DNA of 64,000 nt from assembly GCA_964525935.1 (NCBI GenBank), contig CAZGJZ010000006.1:186001-250000 (forward strand), given 5' to 3'. Positions 25,204-32,922 of the stretch are shown piece by piece (position 1 is the stretch's first letter; each line of letters opens with the position of its first letter). Made by a program: the position numbers and the translations under genes. Source of the DNA: UBA2377 sp964525935 (GTDB lineage: Bacteria > Verrucomicrobiota > Verrucomicrobiia > Opitutales > Opitutaceae). Below the pieces are notes generated by a model. That model saw only the letters and a list, made by a program, of their open reading frames with translations. It was not told the DNA's origin and made no database searches.

Positions 25204-25440
25204 TCACATTTGCTCAAAAAGATGACGTTGCACGTCTCGTTTAAAATTATCGGAAGTTAAATCTGTAAGGCTTATGATATCTCGGCCCATCGGGGCAGTG
25301 CATGCTGGCTGCACTTGTTTATCATCTTTAAGCAAATTGAAGGTCCAATCGCCACCGACTGCTCCGGGCTGAACCAATTCAATCTGATTTGCCTCAAAAG
25401 CCCCGTAAGGAGTGTCCAAATCCATGATGATGTAGTTCAT
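25204..25440 (-). CDS. Small protein of unknown function (cargo)
   Basis: 78 residues, likely a small beta-rich domain (MNYIIMDLDTPYGAFEANQI, GDWTFNLLKDDKQV) with a helical end. Convergent with the coiled-coil gene, nine bases from its end. No family recognised. Confidence 0.5.
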   Translation of the reverse strand: MNYIIMDLDTPYGAFEANQIELVQPGAVGGDWTFNLLKDDKQVQPACTAPMGRDIISLTDLTSDNFKRDVQRHLFEQM

Positions 25441-25551
25441 GCTGGGTTAACCTAATCATGGCCGGAATGGCCAAAGTTGCCATGCTTTTCGGGAAAGGAA
25501 TTGGGGACAAAAGGGCAAAACCCATGCCGTTAAGCGGGTTTTACGACTGGC

Positions 25552-26052
25552 CTACAACTTCTCCCAAGCAATGCCCTTTGGACCAAATGTGACCGTGCCT
25601 TGCTGAGTATAAACCCACTTTTTATCGGTTTTCATATTCGGCTCTCCCAGCACGCTTCTAACCTCATCCTTGGTCATATTGGAGCGCAATTGCTCCCATC
25701 CTTGCCGAGCCGTTTGTTGCTCTGGCGCGCGTTGTTCTCGGCTCGCCTGCGTTTCCTTAGCCTTAGATTGGTGGCTGGTCGAACTATCATGGGCCTTCAC
25801 AGGCGTTGACTCAACTTTCTGGGTTCCGGCCTTCCCTGTGTAAGGATTCACATTTCCCTTAGTGCTCCAATTGTCAGTTTTGGTGCCGTTGGGCTTGGAG
25901 CGATAATGAGGTGCCACGTATGTCCCATCTTTCCTTGTATGGCCTTTCACATGGACAGGCCCACTCGATGAACTCGATTTCTTGGCTTCCGCCAAAGGCA
26001 GAAAGGCAAAGACCATGGCTAGCATTAACGCCAATAGCCGCAGGGGTTTCAC
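25552..26052 (-). CDS. Exported protein with SmpA/OmlA-like C-terminus (cargo)
   Basis: 166 residues from a GTG at 26052, which starts a signal peptide ending near LPLAEA. Then a VHVKGHTRKDGTYVAPHYRS / NPYTGKAG segment often seen in exported proteins of mobile elements, a Ser/Thr/Gln-rich stretch, and a C-terminal module WEQLRSNMTKDEVRSVLGEP followed by KWVYTQQGTV that resembles the BamE/SmpA fold. A longer frame to 26151 is open but lacks support. Function unknown. Confidence 0.65.
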   Translation of the reverse strand: MKPLRLLALMLAMVFAFLPLAEAKKSSSSSGPVHVKGHTRKDGTYVAPHYRSKPNGTKTDNWSTKGNVNPYTGKAGTQKVESTPVKAHDSSTSHQSKAKETQASREQRAPEQQTARQGWEQLRSNMTKDEVRSVLGEPNMKTDKKWVYTQQGTVTFGPKGIAWEKL

Positions 26053-26172
26053 GTAGTCTTTATCGAAGATTTCCCGATCCGATGCAAGGGAACACACATC
26101 AACTTTCACCCGGTCCGGCGTGGGCTTTTCAGCACGGGTAACCGGGCCCAATCTACCCCTAAAAAGAATCGT

Positions 26173-26193
26173 GATTCAAAATGAGTCACTACC
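26173..26193 (-). repeat. Right terminal inverted repeat of the cargo transposon
   Basis: Reverse complement begins GGTA and contains GTGACTCATTTTGA; it differs from the left end at two of 21 positions and may extend a few bases inwards with one gap. Confidence 0.82.
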
Positions 26194-26201
26194 TTTTACC
26201 C
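26194..26201. repeat. Right copy of 8-bp target-site duplication
   Basis: TTTTACCC directly outside the right terminal inverted repeat, identical to 18460-18467. It is followed by TTGTGA, a possible -35 box of tRNA-Arg. Confidence 0.8.
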
Positions 26202-26245
26202 TTGTGAGCAAGTTGCCCAATCCTTACCGCTGCATGCCTCCAGAT

Positions 26246-26322
26246 GCGGTGGTAGCTCAGCTGGATAGAGCAGCGGTTTTCTAAACCGCCGGTCGGGTGT
26301 TCGAGTCACCTCCACCGCGCCA
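26246..26322 (+). tRNA. tRNA-Arg (anticodon TCT)
   Basis: A 77-base cloverleaf with encoded CCA. Acceptor GCGGTGG/CCACCGC, discriminator G, D-arm AGCTCAGCTGGATAGAGC, anticodon loop TTTCTAA (TCT, reads AGA), T-arm GGGTG TTCGAGT CACCT with one G-U pair. Its 5' side faces the right end of the transposon. Confidence 0.95.
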
Positions 26323-26384
26323 TTTTTAGTGCGCCCGATGAGGTCGAACGGACGGCGATTGGCGTAAGTCGTGCACTTCTGGCC

Positions 26385-26840
26385 TCACGGCGCCGTGCTA
26401 AAAAGATAGGTGCCGTTGAAGATCAGTTCCGTGTCGTCCACTCCGATGCGAACCTTGATTTTGCCGGCGAGCGGCCCGGCGGGGTAGGCGCGACCGGTCA
26501 CTTTGCGGGGACGGTTTTTGTGGCTGACGGCGTCGCCGGTGAAATCGGTCGTCTCGCCGCGGGCTAGGCTGGCGAGCATGGCGTCCGTCAGGGTGATGGT
26601 GATGCGGCCGGTCTCGCTCCAGAACACCCAGGGAAAAACCTTGGCGGTGTAATTCGTCGTGAGCGTGGCGCCGGTGCGCTCAAAAACCCCGGTCGTCAGC
26701 GTCACGCTGCCGACGTAAATCGAGGTTTTTATCGGCGGAATGCTGGCGCGGTTCCAGTTGGCGGACGCCGGCCCGCCCGCCGCACGCAGCAGGCCGGCCG
26801 AGGCGAGCAACACGATGAGCAGCAGGAAGCGGAAGCGCAT
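26385..26840 (-). CDS. Secreted protein of unknown function
   Basis: 151 residues from the ATG at 26840. A signal peptide (FRFLLLIVLLASAGLLRAA) is followed by an all-beta domain (KTSIYVGSVTLTTGVFERTG, FWSETGRITITLTDAMLA, GKIKVRIGVDDTELIFNGTY). GC-rich codon use like the chromosome, so it lies outside the transposon. Function unknown. Confidence 0.65.
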   Translation of the reverse strand: MRFRFLLLIVLLASAGLLRAAGGPASANWNRASIPPIKTSIYVGSVTLTTGVFERTGATLTTNYTAKVFPWVFWSETGRITITLTDAMLASLARGETTDFTGDAVSHKNRPRKVTGRAYPAGPLAGKIKVRIGVDDTELIFNGTYLFSTAP

Positions 26841-26949
26841 CGGGCGAGTTTGGTTCGCGGCCGGCACCGTGCAAATGGGAAGTGCACCGTGATGGAGCGG
26901 GGCAGTTTCTCGTTGCGCGCCGCAGCGGCCCGCCGTCAGCTAGGAAATC

Positions 26950-28353
26950 ATGGCCAAAAAGCCTTCACATGTTACCTGGGGCGGGCGCTTCACCGCGGGT
27001 CCCGCCGAGTTGATGCTGAAATTCAGCGAGTCCGTGTCGTTTGACCACCGGCTCGCGCCGTTCGACATCGCGGGCAGCAAGGCGCACTCGGCCATGCTCG
27101 CGCACGTCGGCCTCATTACCGTGAAGGAACGCAATGCAATCCACGCCGGGCTCGACGCCATCCTCGCCGAGATCGCGGCGGGCAAGTTCACGTGGGATGT
27201 GAAGCTCGAAGACGTGCACATGAACATCGAGCAGGCGTTGACGAAGCGCGTGCCGGCCGCCGCCAAGCTCCACACGGCGCGCAGCCGCAATGACCAAGTC
27301 GCGACCGACATGCGGCTCTGGTTCAAGCACGCCTGTGCGGTCCTCGCCGAAAAAATCCTCGCCGCGCAACGCGCGCTGCTCGCCAACGCCACGGCCAACC
27401 GCGACGTGCTCATCCCCGGCTATACGCACCTGCAACGGGCGCAGCCGGTGTTTCTGGCGCACCATCTTTTTGCCTGGCTGGAAATGCTGGAGCGCGACCG
27501 CCAGCGGCTCACGGAGATCGCGGCGCATGCGAACTGGTGTCCGCTCGGCTCCGGCGCCATCGCCGGCACGACGCTGCCGATCGACCGCGAGTTCACCGCC
27601 AAGCAACTCGGTTTCGTCGACGCGAAGGGTCGGCCACAGGTCACGCAGAATTCCATGGATACGGTGGCCGACCGCGACCTGTTCATCGAGTTTGCCTCGG
27701 CGTGCGCCATCACCGGCGTGCATTTCTCGCGCTTTGCGGAGGATCTCATCCTGTGGAGCAGCGCGGAGTTCAAATTCGTGGAGCTGCCCGATGCGTTCTG
27801 CACCGGCTCGTCGCTCATGCCGCAGAAGAAGAATCCCGACTCATGCGAACTGCTGCGCGGCAAGTCCGCTCGCCTGCAAGGCAACCTGCACACGCTGCTC
27901 ACGCTCGCGAAGGGCCTGCCGATGACCTACAACCGCGACCTGCAGGAGGACAAGCCGCCGGTGTTCGACAGTTTCGACCAGACCGGGCTGTGCGCCGATG
28001 TTTTTGCCGGCACCGTGGCGGGCATGGAGATTCACCGCGACCGCTGTGCTGCGGCCGTGGCGGACCCGGCGCTCCTGGCGACCGATCTCGCCGACTACCT
28101 CGTGGATCGCGGCGTCGCTTTCCGCGAAGCGCACCACGCCGTGGGCGCCGTCGTGCGGCTGGCGGAGCAAAAGGCCGTGCCGCTCACGCAGCTACCGACC
28201 GACGAAGTGCTGAAATTGCATCCCGGTTTCGCGGCGGACTGGATCGAAGTTTTCGACCTCAAGCGCGCGCTCGCCAAGCGCCGCGGCACCGGCATGCCCG
28301 GCCCGGCGCAGGTGGCGAAACAGTTCGCGCGCTGGAAGAAGCTGCTCGGTTGA
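26950..28353 (+). CDS. argH: Argininosuccinate lyase
   Basis: 467 residues, standard length. The fumarase/aspartase-superfamily signature GSSLMPQKKNPDS and the TARSRNDQVATDMRLW segment are diagnostic. It releases arginine and fumarate from argininosuccinate, the last step of arginine synthesis. Its stop codon lies in the first unit of a heptad-repeat block that fills the gap to mutL. Confidence 0.97.
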   Translation: MAKKPSHVTWGGRFTAGPAELMLKFSESVSFDHRLAPFDIAGSKAHSAMLAHVGLITVKERNAIHAGLDAILAEIAAGKFTWDVKLEDVHMNIEQALTKRVPAAAKLHTARSRNDQVATDMRLWFKHACAVLAEKILAAQRALLANATANRDVLIPGYTHLQRAQPVFLAHHLFAWLEMLERDRQRLTEIAAHANWCPLGSGAIAGTTLPIDREFTAKQLGFVDAKGRPQVTQNSMDTVADRDLFIEFASACAITGVHFSRFAEDLILWSSAEFKFVELPDAFCTGSSLMPQKKNPDSCELLRGKSARLQGNLHTLLTLAKGLPMTYNRDLQEDKPPVFDSFDQTGLCADVFAGTVAGMEIHRDRCAAAVADPALLATDLADYLVDRGVAFREAHHAVGAVVRLAEQKAVPLTQLPTDEVLKLHPGFAADWIEVFDLKRALAKRRGTGMPGPAQVAKQFARWKKLLG

Positions 28354-28450
28354 GTGTTGAGTGATGAGAGTTGAGCGTTCGAACCAAGCAGGCTCCTCGG
28401 TCGGGGCTTGAACCGCTCTCAACTCTCAGCCCCGAACCCTCAACTTCCTG
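28350..28450. repeat. Opposed heptad-repeat blocks between argH and mutL
   Basis: Left block 28350-28384 reads in 7-base steps as TTGAGTG, TTGAGTG, ATGAGAG, TTGAGCG, TTCGAAC. Right block 28416-28450 reads CTCTCAA, CTCTCAG, CCCCGAA, CCCTCAA, CTTCCTG, close to the reverse complement of the left units. The two can pair around a spacer of about 30 bases. See also the copies inside mutL and after ruvC. Confidence 0.7.
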
Positions 28451-28454
28451 CACT

Positions 28455-30287
28455 ATGGCCAAAGTCCGCATTCTGACTGACCGGGTCGCGAATCAGATCG
28501 CGGCCGGCGAGGTCATCGAGCGGCCGGCGGCGGTGGTGAAGGAGCTGCTTGAGAATGCGCTCGATGCCGGCGCCACGCGCGTCGAGGTCGAGTTCCGCCA
28601 CGGCGGACGTTCGCTCATGCGCATCGAGGACAACGGTCACGGCATGTCGCGCGACGATGCGCTGCTGGCGTTGGAACGGCACGCCACGAGCAAGATCGCC
28701 GAGGCGTCGGACCTCGACCGGCTGGCGAGTTACGGTTTTCGCGGCGAGGCGCTCCCGTCGATCGCGAGCGTGTCGCGCTTCGAACTGCAGACGCGCGAAG
28801 CGGGGCAGGACGTGGGCTCGGAGATTTTGGTGAACGGCGGCAAGTTTGTGCATGTGCGCGATTGCGGCCGGCCGGTCGGGACGCGCATCGAAGTCACGCA
28901 CCTGTTCAACTCGGTGCCGGCGCGGCGGAAGTTTTTGAAGACCGACCAGACCGAGTCGGCGCATATCATCCAGTGCGTGCGGCTCTACGCGCTGGCATGT
29001 CCACAGGTATCCTTCACGCTGATCGAGGATGGGCGGCAGATTTTCCGGTCGCCGGAGTGCGCGACGCTCGTCGAACGGGTGGGGGAGATTTTCGGCCGGC
29101 AGACCGCTGAGGCGCTCGTGCCAATCGATACGGCGGAGACCAGCATGCGATTGAGCGGGCTCATTGGCCGGCCGGGAGTCGGTCGGTCGACGCGGCATGA
29201 GATGGTGGTCTTCGTCAACCAGCGCCCCGTCGACAGTCGCACGCTCAATTACGCGCTGATCGAAAGCTACCACGAGTCGCTGCCAAAGGGACGTTACCCG
29301 CTGGCGTTTGTGTTTTTCGAATGCGACCCGGCGGCGGTGGACGTGAACGTGCATCCGGCGAAGCGCGAAGTTCGTTTCCGCAGTGAGCCAGTGGTCCGGT
29401 CGTTTGTGATTCGCGCGGTGCTGGCCCGGTTGCGCGAGCTGGCCGCGCCAGCGGGAATACCGGAGACCGGAGACCGGAAGCCGGAGCTGGAAAACCGGAT
29501 AGCGGAAACCGGAAACCGGATGGTCGAGCCGGCGAAGCCGCTGGAGCAGCCGGTTTCCCCCTCACTCGCAGGAGCGCGTCCCATGCCTGTTCCCTTGGCG
29601 CGCCCGGCGATGCCTTTTACTCCGGCATCCGGTATCCGCAGTCCGCAATCATCACCGGCGGCAGCGGCGCCGCGGCCGATCGAAAATCGCGATTCGAAAA
29701 TCGAAAATTCCCACTGGCGTTTCCTGGGCCTGGCGCACGGGAGCTTTGCGTTGTTTGAAACCGCGGCCGGGCTCGTGCTGCTCGACCGGCGGGCGGCGCA
29801 TGAGCGAGTCTGGTTTGAACGGCTGCAGGCCCAGTTTCGCGCCAAGGCGGTGCCGAGTCAGCGATTGTTGCTGCCGATCCCGGTGGAACTCGATCCCATC
29901 GCGACCGCGCTGTTGCTCGACCGGTTGACGCTGCTGCACGATTGCGGCTTCGAGGTGGCGGAGTTTGGGCGCAATTTTTTCCGCATCGAGGCGGTGCCAG
30001 CGTGGTTGGAGCCCGGCGAGGCGGAGTCCTTTCTGCGCGATTTGCTGGGATTGGTGCGCGAAGGCCGGTTGCCGGAGAAAAATCTCGATCTGGCGCGCGA
30101 GGAACTCGCCCGGTTGGCGGCGGCCAAGGCCGTGCGCCTGCCCGAAATCGCCAGCGAAACCGACCTCCGCGCCTTGGTGGGGCAGCTGTTTGCGACACAG
30201 CATCCCCTGACGAGCCCGGCGGGCCGGCCGACCTACATTGAATTGAATCACAACGAACTGGCGCGACGTTTCCAAAAATTAGCGTGA
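28455..30287 (+). CDS. mutL: DNA mismatch repair protein MutL
   Basis: 610 residues from the ATG at 28455. The N-terminal GHKL ATPase is intact: IAAGEVIERPAAVVKELLEN, DNGHGM and YGFRGEALPSIASVSR. A variable linker (about 330-425) holds heptad-repeat DNA. The C-terminal domain lacks the usual endonuclease metal motifs: DRRAAHERVWFE replaces DQHAxxExxxxE, and SPAGRP replaces CPHGRP. It should therefore act as a matchmaker rather than a nicking enzyme. It mediates signalling from MutS. Confidence 0.95.
   Translation: MAKVRILTDRVANQIAAGEVIERPAAVVKELLENALDAGATRVEVEFRHGGRSLMRIEDNGHGMSRDDALLALERHATSKIAEASDLDRLASYGFRGEALPSIASVSRFELQTREAGQDVGSEILVNGGKFVHVRDCGRPVGTRIEVTHLFNSVPARRKFLKTDQTESAHIIQCVRLYALACPQVSFTLIEDGRQIFRSPECATLVERVGEIFGRQTAEALVPIDTAETSMRLSGLIGRPGVGRSTRHEMVVFVNQRPVDSRTLNYALIESYHESLPKGRYPLAFVFFECDPAAVDVNVHPAKREVRFRSEPVVRSFVIRAVLARLRELAAPAGIPETGDRKPELENRIAETGNRMVEPAKPLEQPVSPSLAGARPMPVPLARPAMPFTPASGIRSPQSSPAAAAPRPIENRDSKIENSHWRFLGLAHGSFALFETAAGLVLLDRRAAHERVWFERLQAQFRAKAVPSQRLLLPIPVELDPIATALLLDRLTLLHDCGFEVAEFGRNFFRIEAVPAWLEPGEAESFLRDLLGLVREGRLPEKNLDLAREELARLAAAKAVRLPEIASETDLRALVGQLFATQHPLTSPAGRPTYIELNHNELARRFQKLA
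29460..29522. repeat. Nine heptad repeats inside mutL, block A
   Basis: Nine consecutive 7-base units of the form CCGGAGA, CCGGAGA, CCGGAAG, CCGGAGC, TGGAAAA, CCGGATA, GCGGAAA, CCGGAAA, CCGGATG. They encode MutL residues 336-356 and keep the reading frame because the block is 63 bases. Confidence 0.8.
29621..29713. repeat. Two further heptad-repeat blocks inside mutL, B and C
   Basis: Block B (29621-29655): TCCGGCA, TCCGGTA, TCCGCAG, TCCGCAA, TCATCAC, roughly inverse to block A. Block C (29679-29713): ATCGAAA, ATCGCGA, TTCGAAA, ATCGAAA, ATTCCCA. Both lie in the interdomain linker (about residues 389-420). Confidence 0.72.
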
Positions 30288-30333
30288 CCGCCGCCCTATC
30301 GTGGCACGATTCTTGGTAGAATTGTTCATTGTT

Positions 30334-32871
30334 ATGCCTCCCAAAAAGAAATCAACCGCCTCGCCCACCGTCCCCTCAACCGTCCGTCCGGCCGCCACCC
30401 CCGTGGTGCCTGGTGGCGGTCCGCATCCGGATTCACCCGAGGTGATCCTGCGGGCGCTGATCCTGCGGCACCTGACCTCGACGCTGGCGCGCCATGCGGA
30501 AGGCGCCACGCCGCGCGACTGGTGGGTGGCCACGGCCCTGGCGGTGCGCGATACGATCCATGAACGGATGATCGAGACCCAGGCCGAGCACGCGAAGGGC
30601 AATGTCCGCCGCCTCTACTATTTCTCCCTCGAATACCTCATGGGCCGCTTGTTCGGCAACAACCTCATCGCGACCGGCCTGCTCGAGACTGCGCAGGCGG
30701 CGTTGAAATCGCTCGGGCAGGATTTTGAGAAGATTCGCGAATCCGAAGTCGACATGGGCCTCGGCAACGGCGGCCTCGGCCGGCTGGCGGCGTGTTTCCT
30801 CGATTCGCTCGCGACGCTGGACTACCCGGCGCTCGGTTACGGCATTTACTACGAATTTGGCCTGTTCAAGCAGGAGTTCGTCAACAACCAGCAGGTCGAA
30901 CATCCCGATAACTGGATCATCTTCGGCAGCCCGTGGGAAGTGGTGCGGCCCGAATACACGCAGGAAGTGCGGATCTTTGGCCGCGTGGACAATGTGTTCG
31001 ATGACCGCGGCAGCTACCGCCCGCGCTGGGTGGACACCAAGACGATCCTCGGCGTGCCGCACGACATCCCGACGGCGGGCTACGGCACCAAGACGGTGAA
31101 TCTCCTGCGCCTCTGGGCCTCGAAATCGACCGAGGACTTCGACCTCGCGGCGTTCAACCGCGGCGGCTACGTCGAGGCCGTGCGCGAGAAGGCGGTCGGC
31201 GAGACGGTTTCGAAGGTGCTTTACCCGAACGACAAGTCCGAGGCCGGCAAGGAACTGCGCCTCGTGCAGCAGTATTTCTTCGTGGCCTGCTCGCTGCGCG
31301 ATATCATCCGCCGGCATTTCCGTGCCGCGGGCAACCACTGGGGCAACTTCGCCGACAAGGTGGCGGTGCAGCTCAATGACACGCACCCGGCGATCGCGAT
31401 CGTGGAGCTCATGCGCATCCTCGTCGACGAACAGAATTTCGAGTGGGCCGATGCCTGGCCGATCGTGTCCCGCACCTTTGGCTACACGAACCACACCCTG
31501 ATGCCCGAGGCGCTGGAGAAGTGGAGCGTGCCGCTCTTCGAACGCGTGCTGCCGCGCCATCTCCAGCTTATCTTTGAAATCAACCGCCGCCATCTCGCCG
31601 AGGTTGCCGCCCGCTGGCCCGGCGACTCCGACAAATTGCGCGTCTGCTCCCTCATCGAGGAAAACGGCTCGAAGATGGTGCGCATGGCGCATCTCTCCGT
31701 CGTCGGCTCGCACGCCGTCAACGGCGTCGCGGCCCTGCACACGGCGCTCCTGAAGAAAAATCTCTTCCCGGAATTCGATGCGCTTTTCCCGGGTAAATTC
31801 CAAAACAAGACCAACGGCATCACGCCCCGGCGCTGGCTGTTGAAGAGCAATCCGCGTCTTTCCGAACTGATCACGCGCACGCTCAAGGACGAATCCTGGC
31901 CGCGCGATCTCGACCGCCTGCGTGGACTGGAGAAAGTGGCGGACCACGCGGCTTTTCAGGCCGAGTTCATGGCCATCAAGCGTGCCAACAAGGCTGACCT
32001 CGCCGCCGTCATCCAGACGGAATGCGGCATCACCGTGTCGCCCGACGCGCTCTTCGATGTGCAGATCAAGCGCCTCCACGAATACAAGCGCCAGCACCTG
32101 AACCTGCTGCACATCCTCGCCCTGTATCGCCGCCTCTTGCAGAACCCTGCGCTCGATATCACGCCGCGCGTCTTCGTCTTCGCCGCCAAGGCCGCGCCCG
32201 GCTACGACGTGGCGAAGAACATCATTCGAGCGATCAACACCATCGGCGCCCGCATCAATGCCGACGGACGCATCGGCGGAAAACTCAAGGTCGCGTTCCT
32301 GCCGAACTACCGCGTGTCACTCGCCGAGAAAATCATCCCGGCGGCCGATCTGTCGGAACAGATTTCGACGGCGGGCAAGGAAGCCTCGGGCACCGGCAAC
32401 ATGAAGCTCGCGCTCAATGGCGCGCTCACCATCGGCACGCTCGATGGCGCCAATGTCGAGATCGGTGAGGAGGTCGGCGACGACAATATCTTCATCTTCG
32501 GCCTGACCGTCGAGCAGGTCGAGGCGCTCCATGCGCGCGGCTACAATCCGCAGGATTACTATCACGCTGACGAAGAGCTGCGGGCCGTCGTTGACTGGCT
32601 GGGCAGCGATTACTGGACCCCTGGCGAGAGCGGCGCGTTTGCCGCAGTGCATGGCACGCTCATGCATGATGGCGATCCCTTCCTCGTGCTCGCCGACTTC
32701 CGCGCTTATTGCGAATGCCAGGCGCGCGTCGATGCCGCCTATCGGGACAAGGCGAAGTGGGCCCGCATGGCGATCCTCAACACGGCGCGCGTGGGCAAGT
32801 TTTCCAGCGACCGCACGATCCGCGAATACGCCACGCAGATTTGGAAGCTGCCGGCGGTGCGGGTGCCGTGA
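30334..32871 (+). CDS. glgP: Glycogen/starch phosphorylase
   Basis: 845 residues from the ATG at 30334. The family is clear from LYYFSLEYLMGRLFGNNL, QLNDTHPAIAIVELMR and the PLP-binding segment SGTGNMKLALNGA, with the Schiff-base lysine at about residue 691. It releases glucose-1-phosphate from glycogen in the cytoplasm. A Lys/Pro/Thr-rich N-terminal tail of about 35 residues precedes the enzyme. Confidence 0.96.
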   Translation: MPPKKKSTASPTVPSTVRPAATPVVPGGGPHPDSPEVILRALILRHLTSTLARHAEGATPRDWWVATALAVRDTIHERMIETQAEHAKGNVRRLYYFSLEYLMGRLFGNNLIATGLLETAQAALKSLGQDFEKIRESEVDMGLGNGGLGRLAACFLDSLATLDYPALGYGIYYEFGLFKQEFVNNQQVEHPDNWIIFGSPWEVVRPEYTQEVRIFGRVDNVFDDRGSYRPRWVDTKTILGVPHDIPTAGYGTKTVNLLRLWASKSTEDFDLAAFNRGGYVEAVREKAVGETVSKVLYPNDKSEAGKELRLVQQYFFVACSLRDIIRRHFRAAGNHWGNFADKVAVQLNDTHPAIAIVELMRILVDEQNFEWADAWPIVSRTFGYTNHTLMPEALEKWSVPLFERVLPRHLQLIFEINRRHLAEVAARWPGDSDKLRVCSLIEENGSKMVRMAHLSVVGSHAVNGVAALHTALLKKNLFPEFDALFPGKFQNKTNGITPRRWLLKSNPRLSELITRTLKDESWPRDLDRLRGLEKVADHAAFQAEFMAIKRANKADLAAVIQTECGITVSPDALFDVQIKRLHEYKRQHLNLLHILALYRRLLQNPALDITPRVFVFAAKAAPGYDVAKNIIRAINTIGARINADGRIGGKLKVAFLPNYRVSLAEKIIPAADLSEQISTAGKEASGTGNMKLALNGALTIGTLDGANVEIGEEVGDDNIFIFGLTVEQVEALHARGYNPQDYYHADEELRAVVDWLGSDYWTPGESGAFAAVHGTLMHDGDPFLVLADFRAYCECQARVDAAYRDKAKWARMAILNTARVGKFSSDRTIREYATQIWKLPAVRVP

Positions 32872-32922
32872 ATCGGGGCGGGGTGGTGATTGGACTCACC
32901 ACCCGGTCTCCCGCCTTTCGCG

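Larger units (their letters stand above)
18468..26193. mobile_element. 7.7-kb cargo-carrying IS1-family-type transposon
   Basis: The segment is bounded by 21-bp imperfect inverted repeats that begin GGT and by matching 8-bp direct repeats outside them. It encodes one IS1-type transposase and about 15 other genes, mostly AT-richer and with different codon habits from the flanks. IS1-family elements are known to have GGT ends and to make 8-10 bp target duplications, which fits. It separates two divergent tRNA genes; removing it and one octamer would leave a short intergenic gap. The transposase has no closer pair of inverted repeats of its own that I can find, because its 3' end overlaps the XRE gene. 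That it moves as one unit is an inference. Confidence 0.75.

Noticed and set aside
18472..26189. The palindrome GACTCA...TGAGTC as a shared upstream activator site of tRNA-Asp and tRNA-Arg
   Set aside because: It lies in the same orientation before both tRNAs, but tRNA-Ala lacks it, the similarity extends exactly to the TTTTACCC octamers, and the composition changes there. A transposon-end reading fits more of the facts.
18468..26193. Prophage
   Set aside because: No capsid, tail, terminase, portal or lysis genes are seen; the cargo is small unrelated proteins with transposon-type ends.
18328..26322. Integration of the island at a tRNA 3' end by a tyrosine integrase
   Set aside because: Both tRNA genes have their 5' ends facing the island, no tRNA fragment is duplicated, and no integrase is encoded. 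The inverted repeats with 8-bp duplications explain the ends better.
28350..28450. CRISPR-like repeat array
   Set aside because: The period is only seven bases, units are degenerate, there are no spacers, and no cas genes are present.
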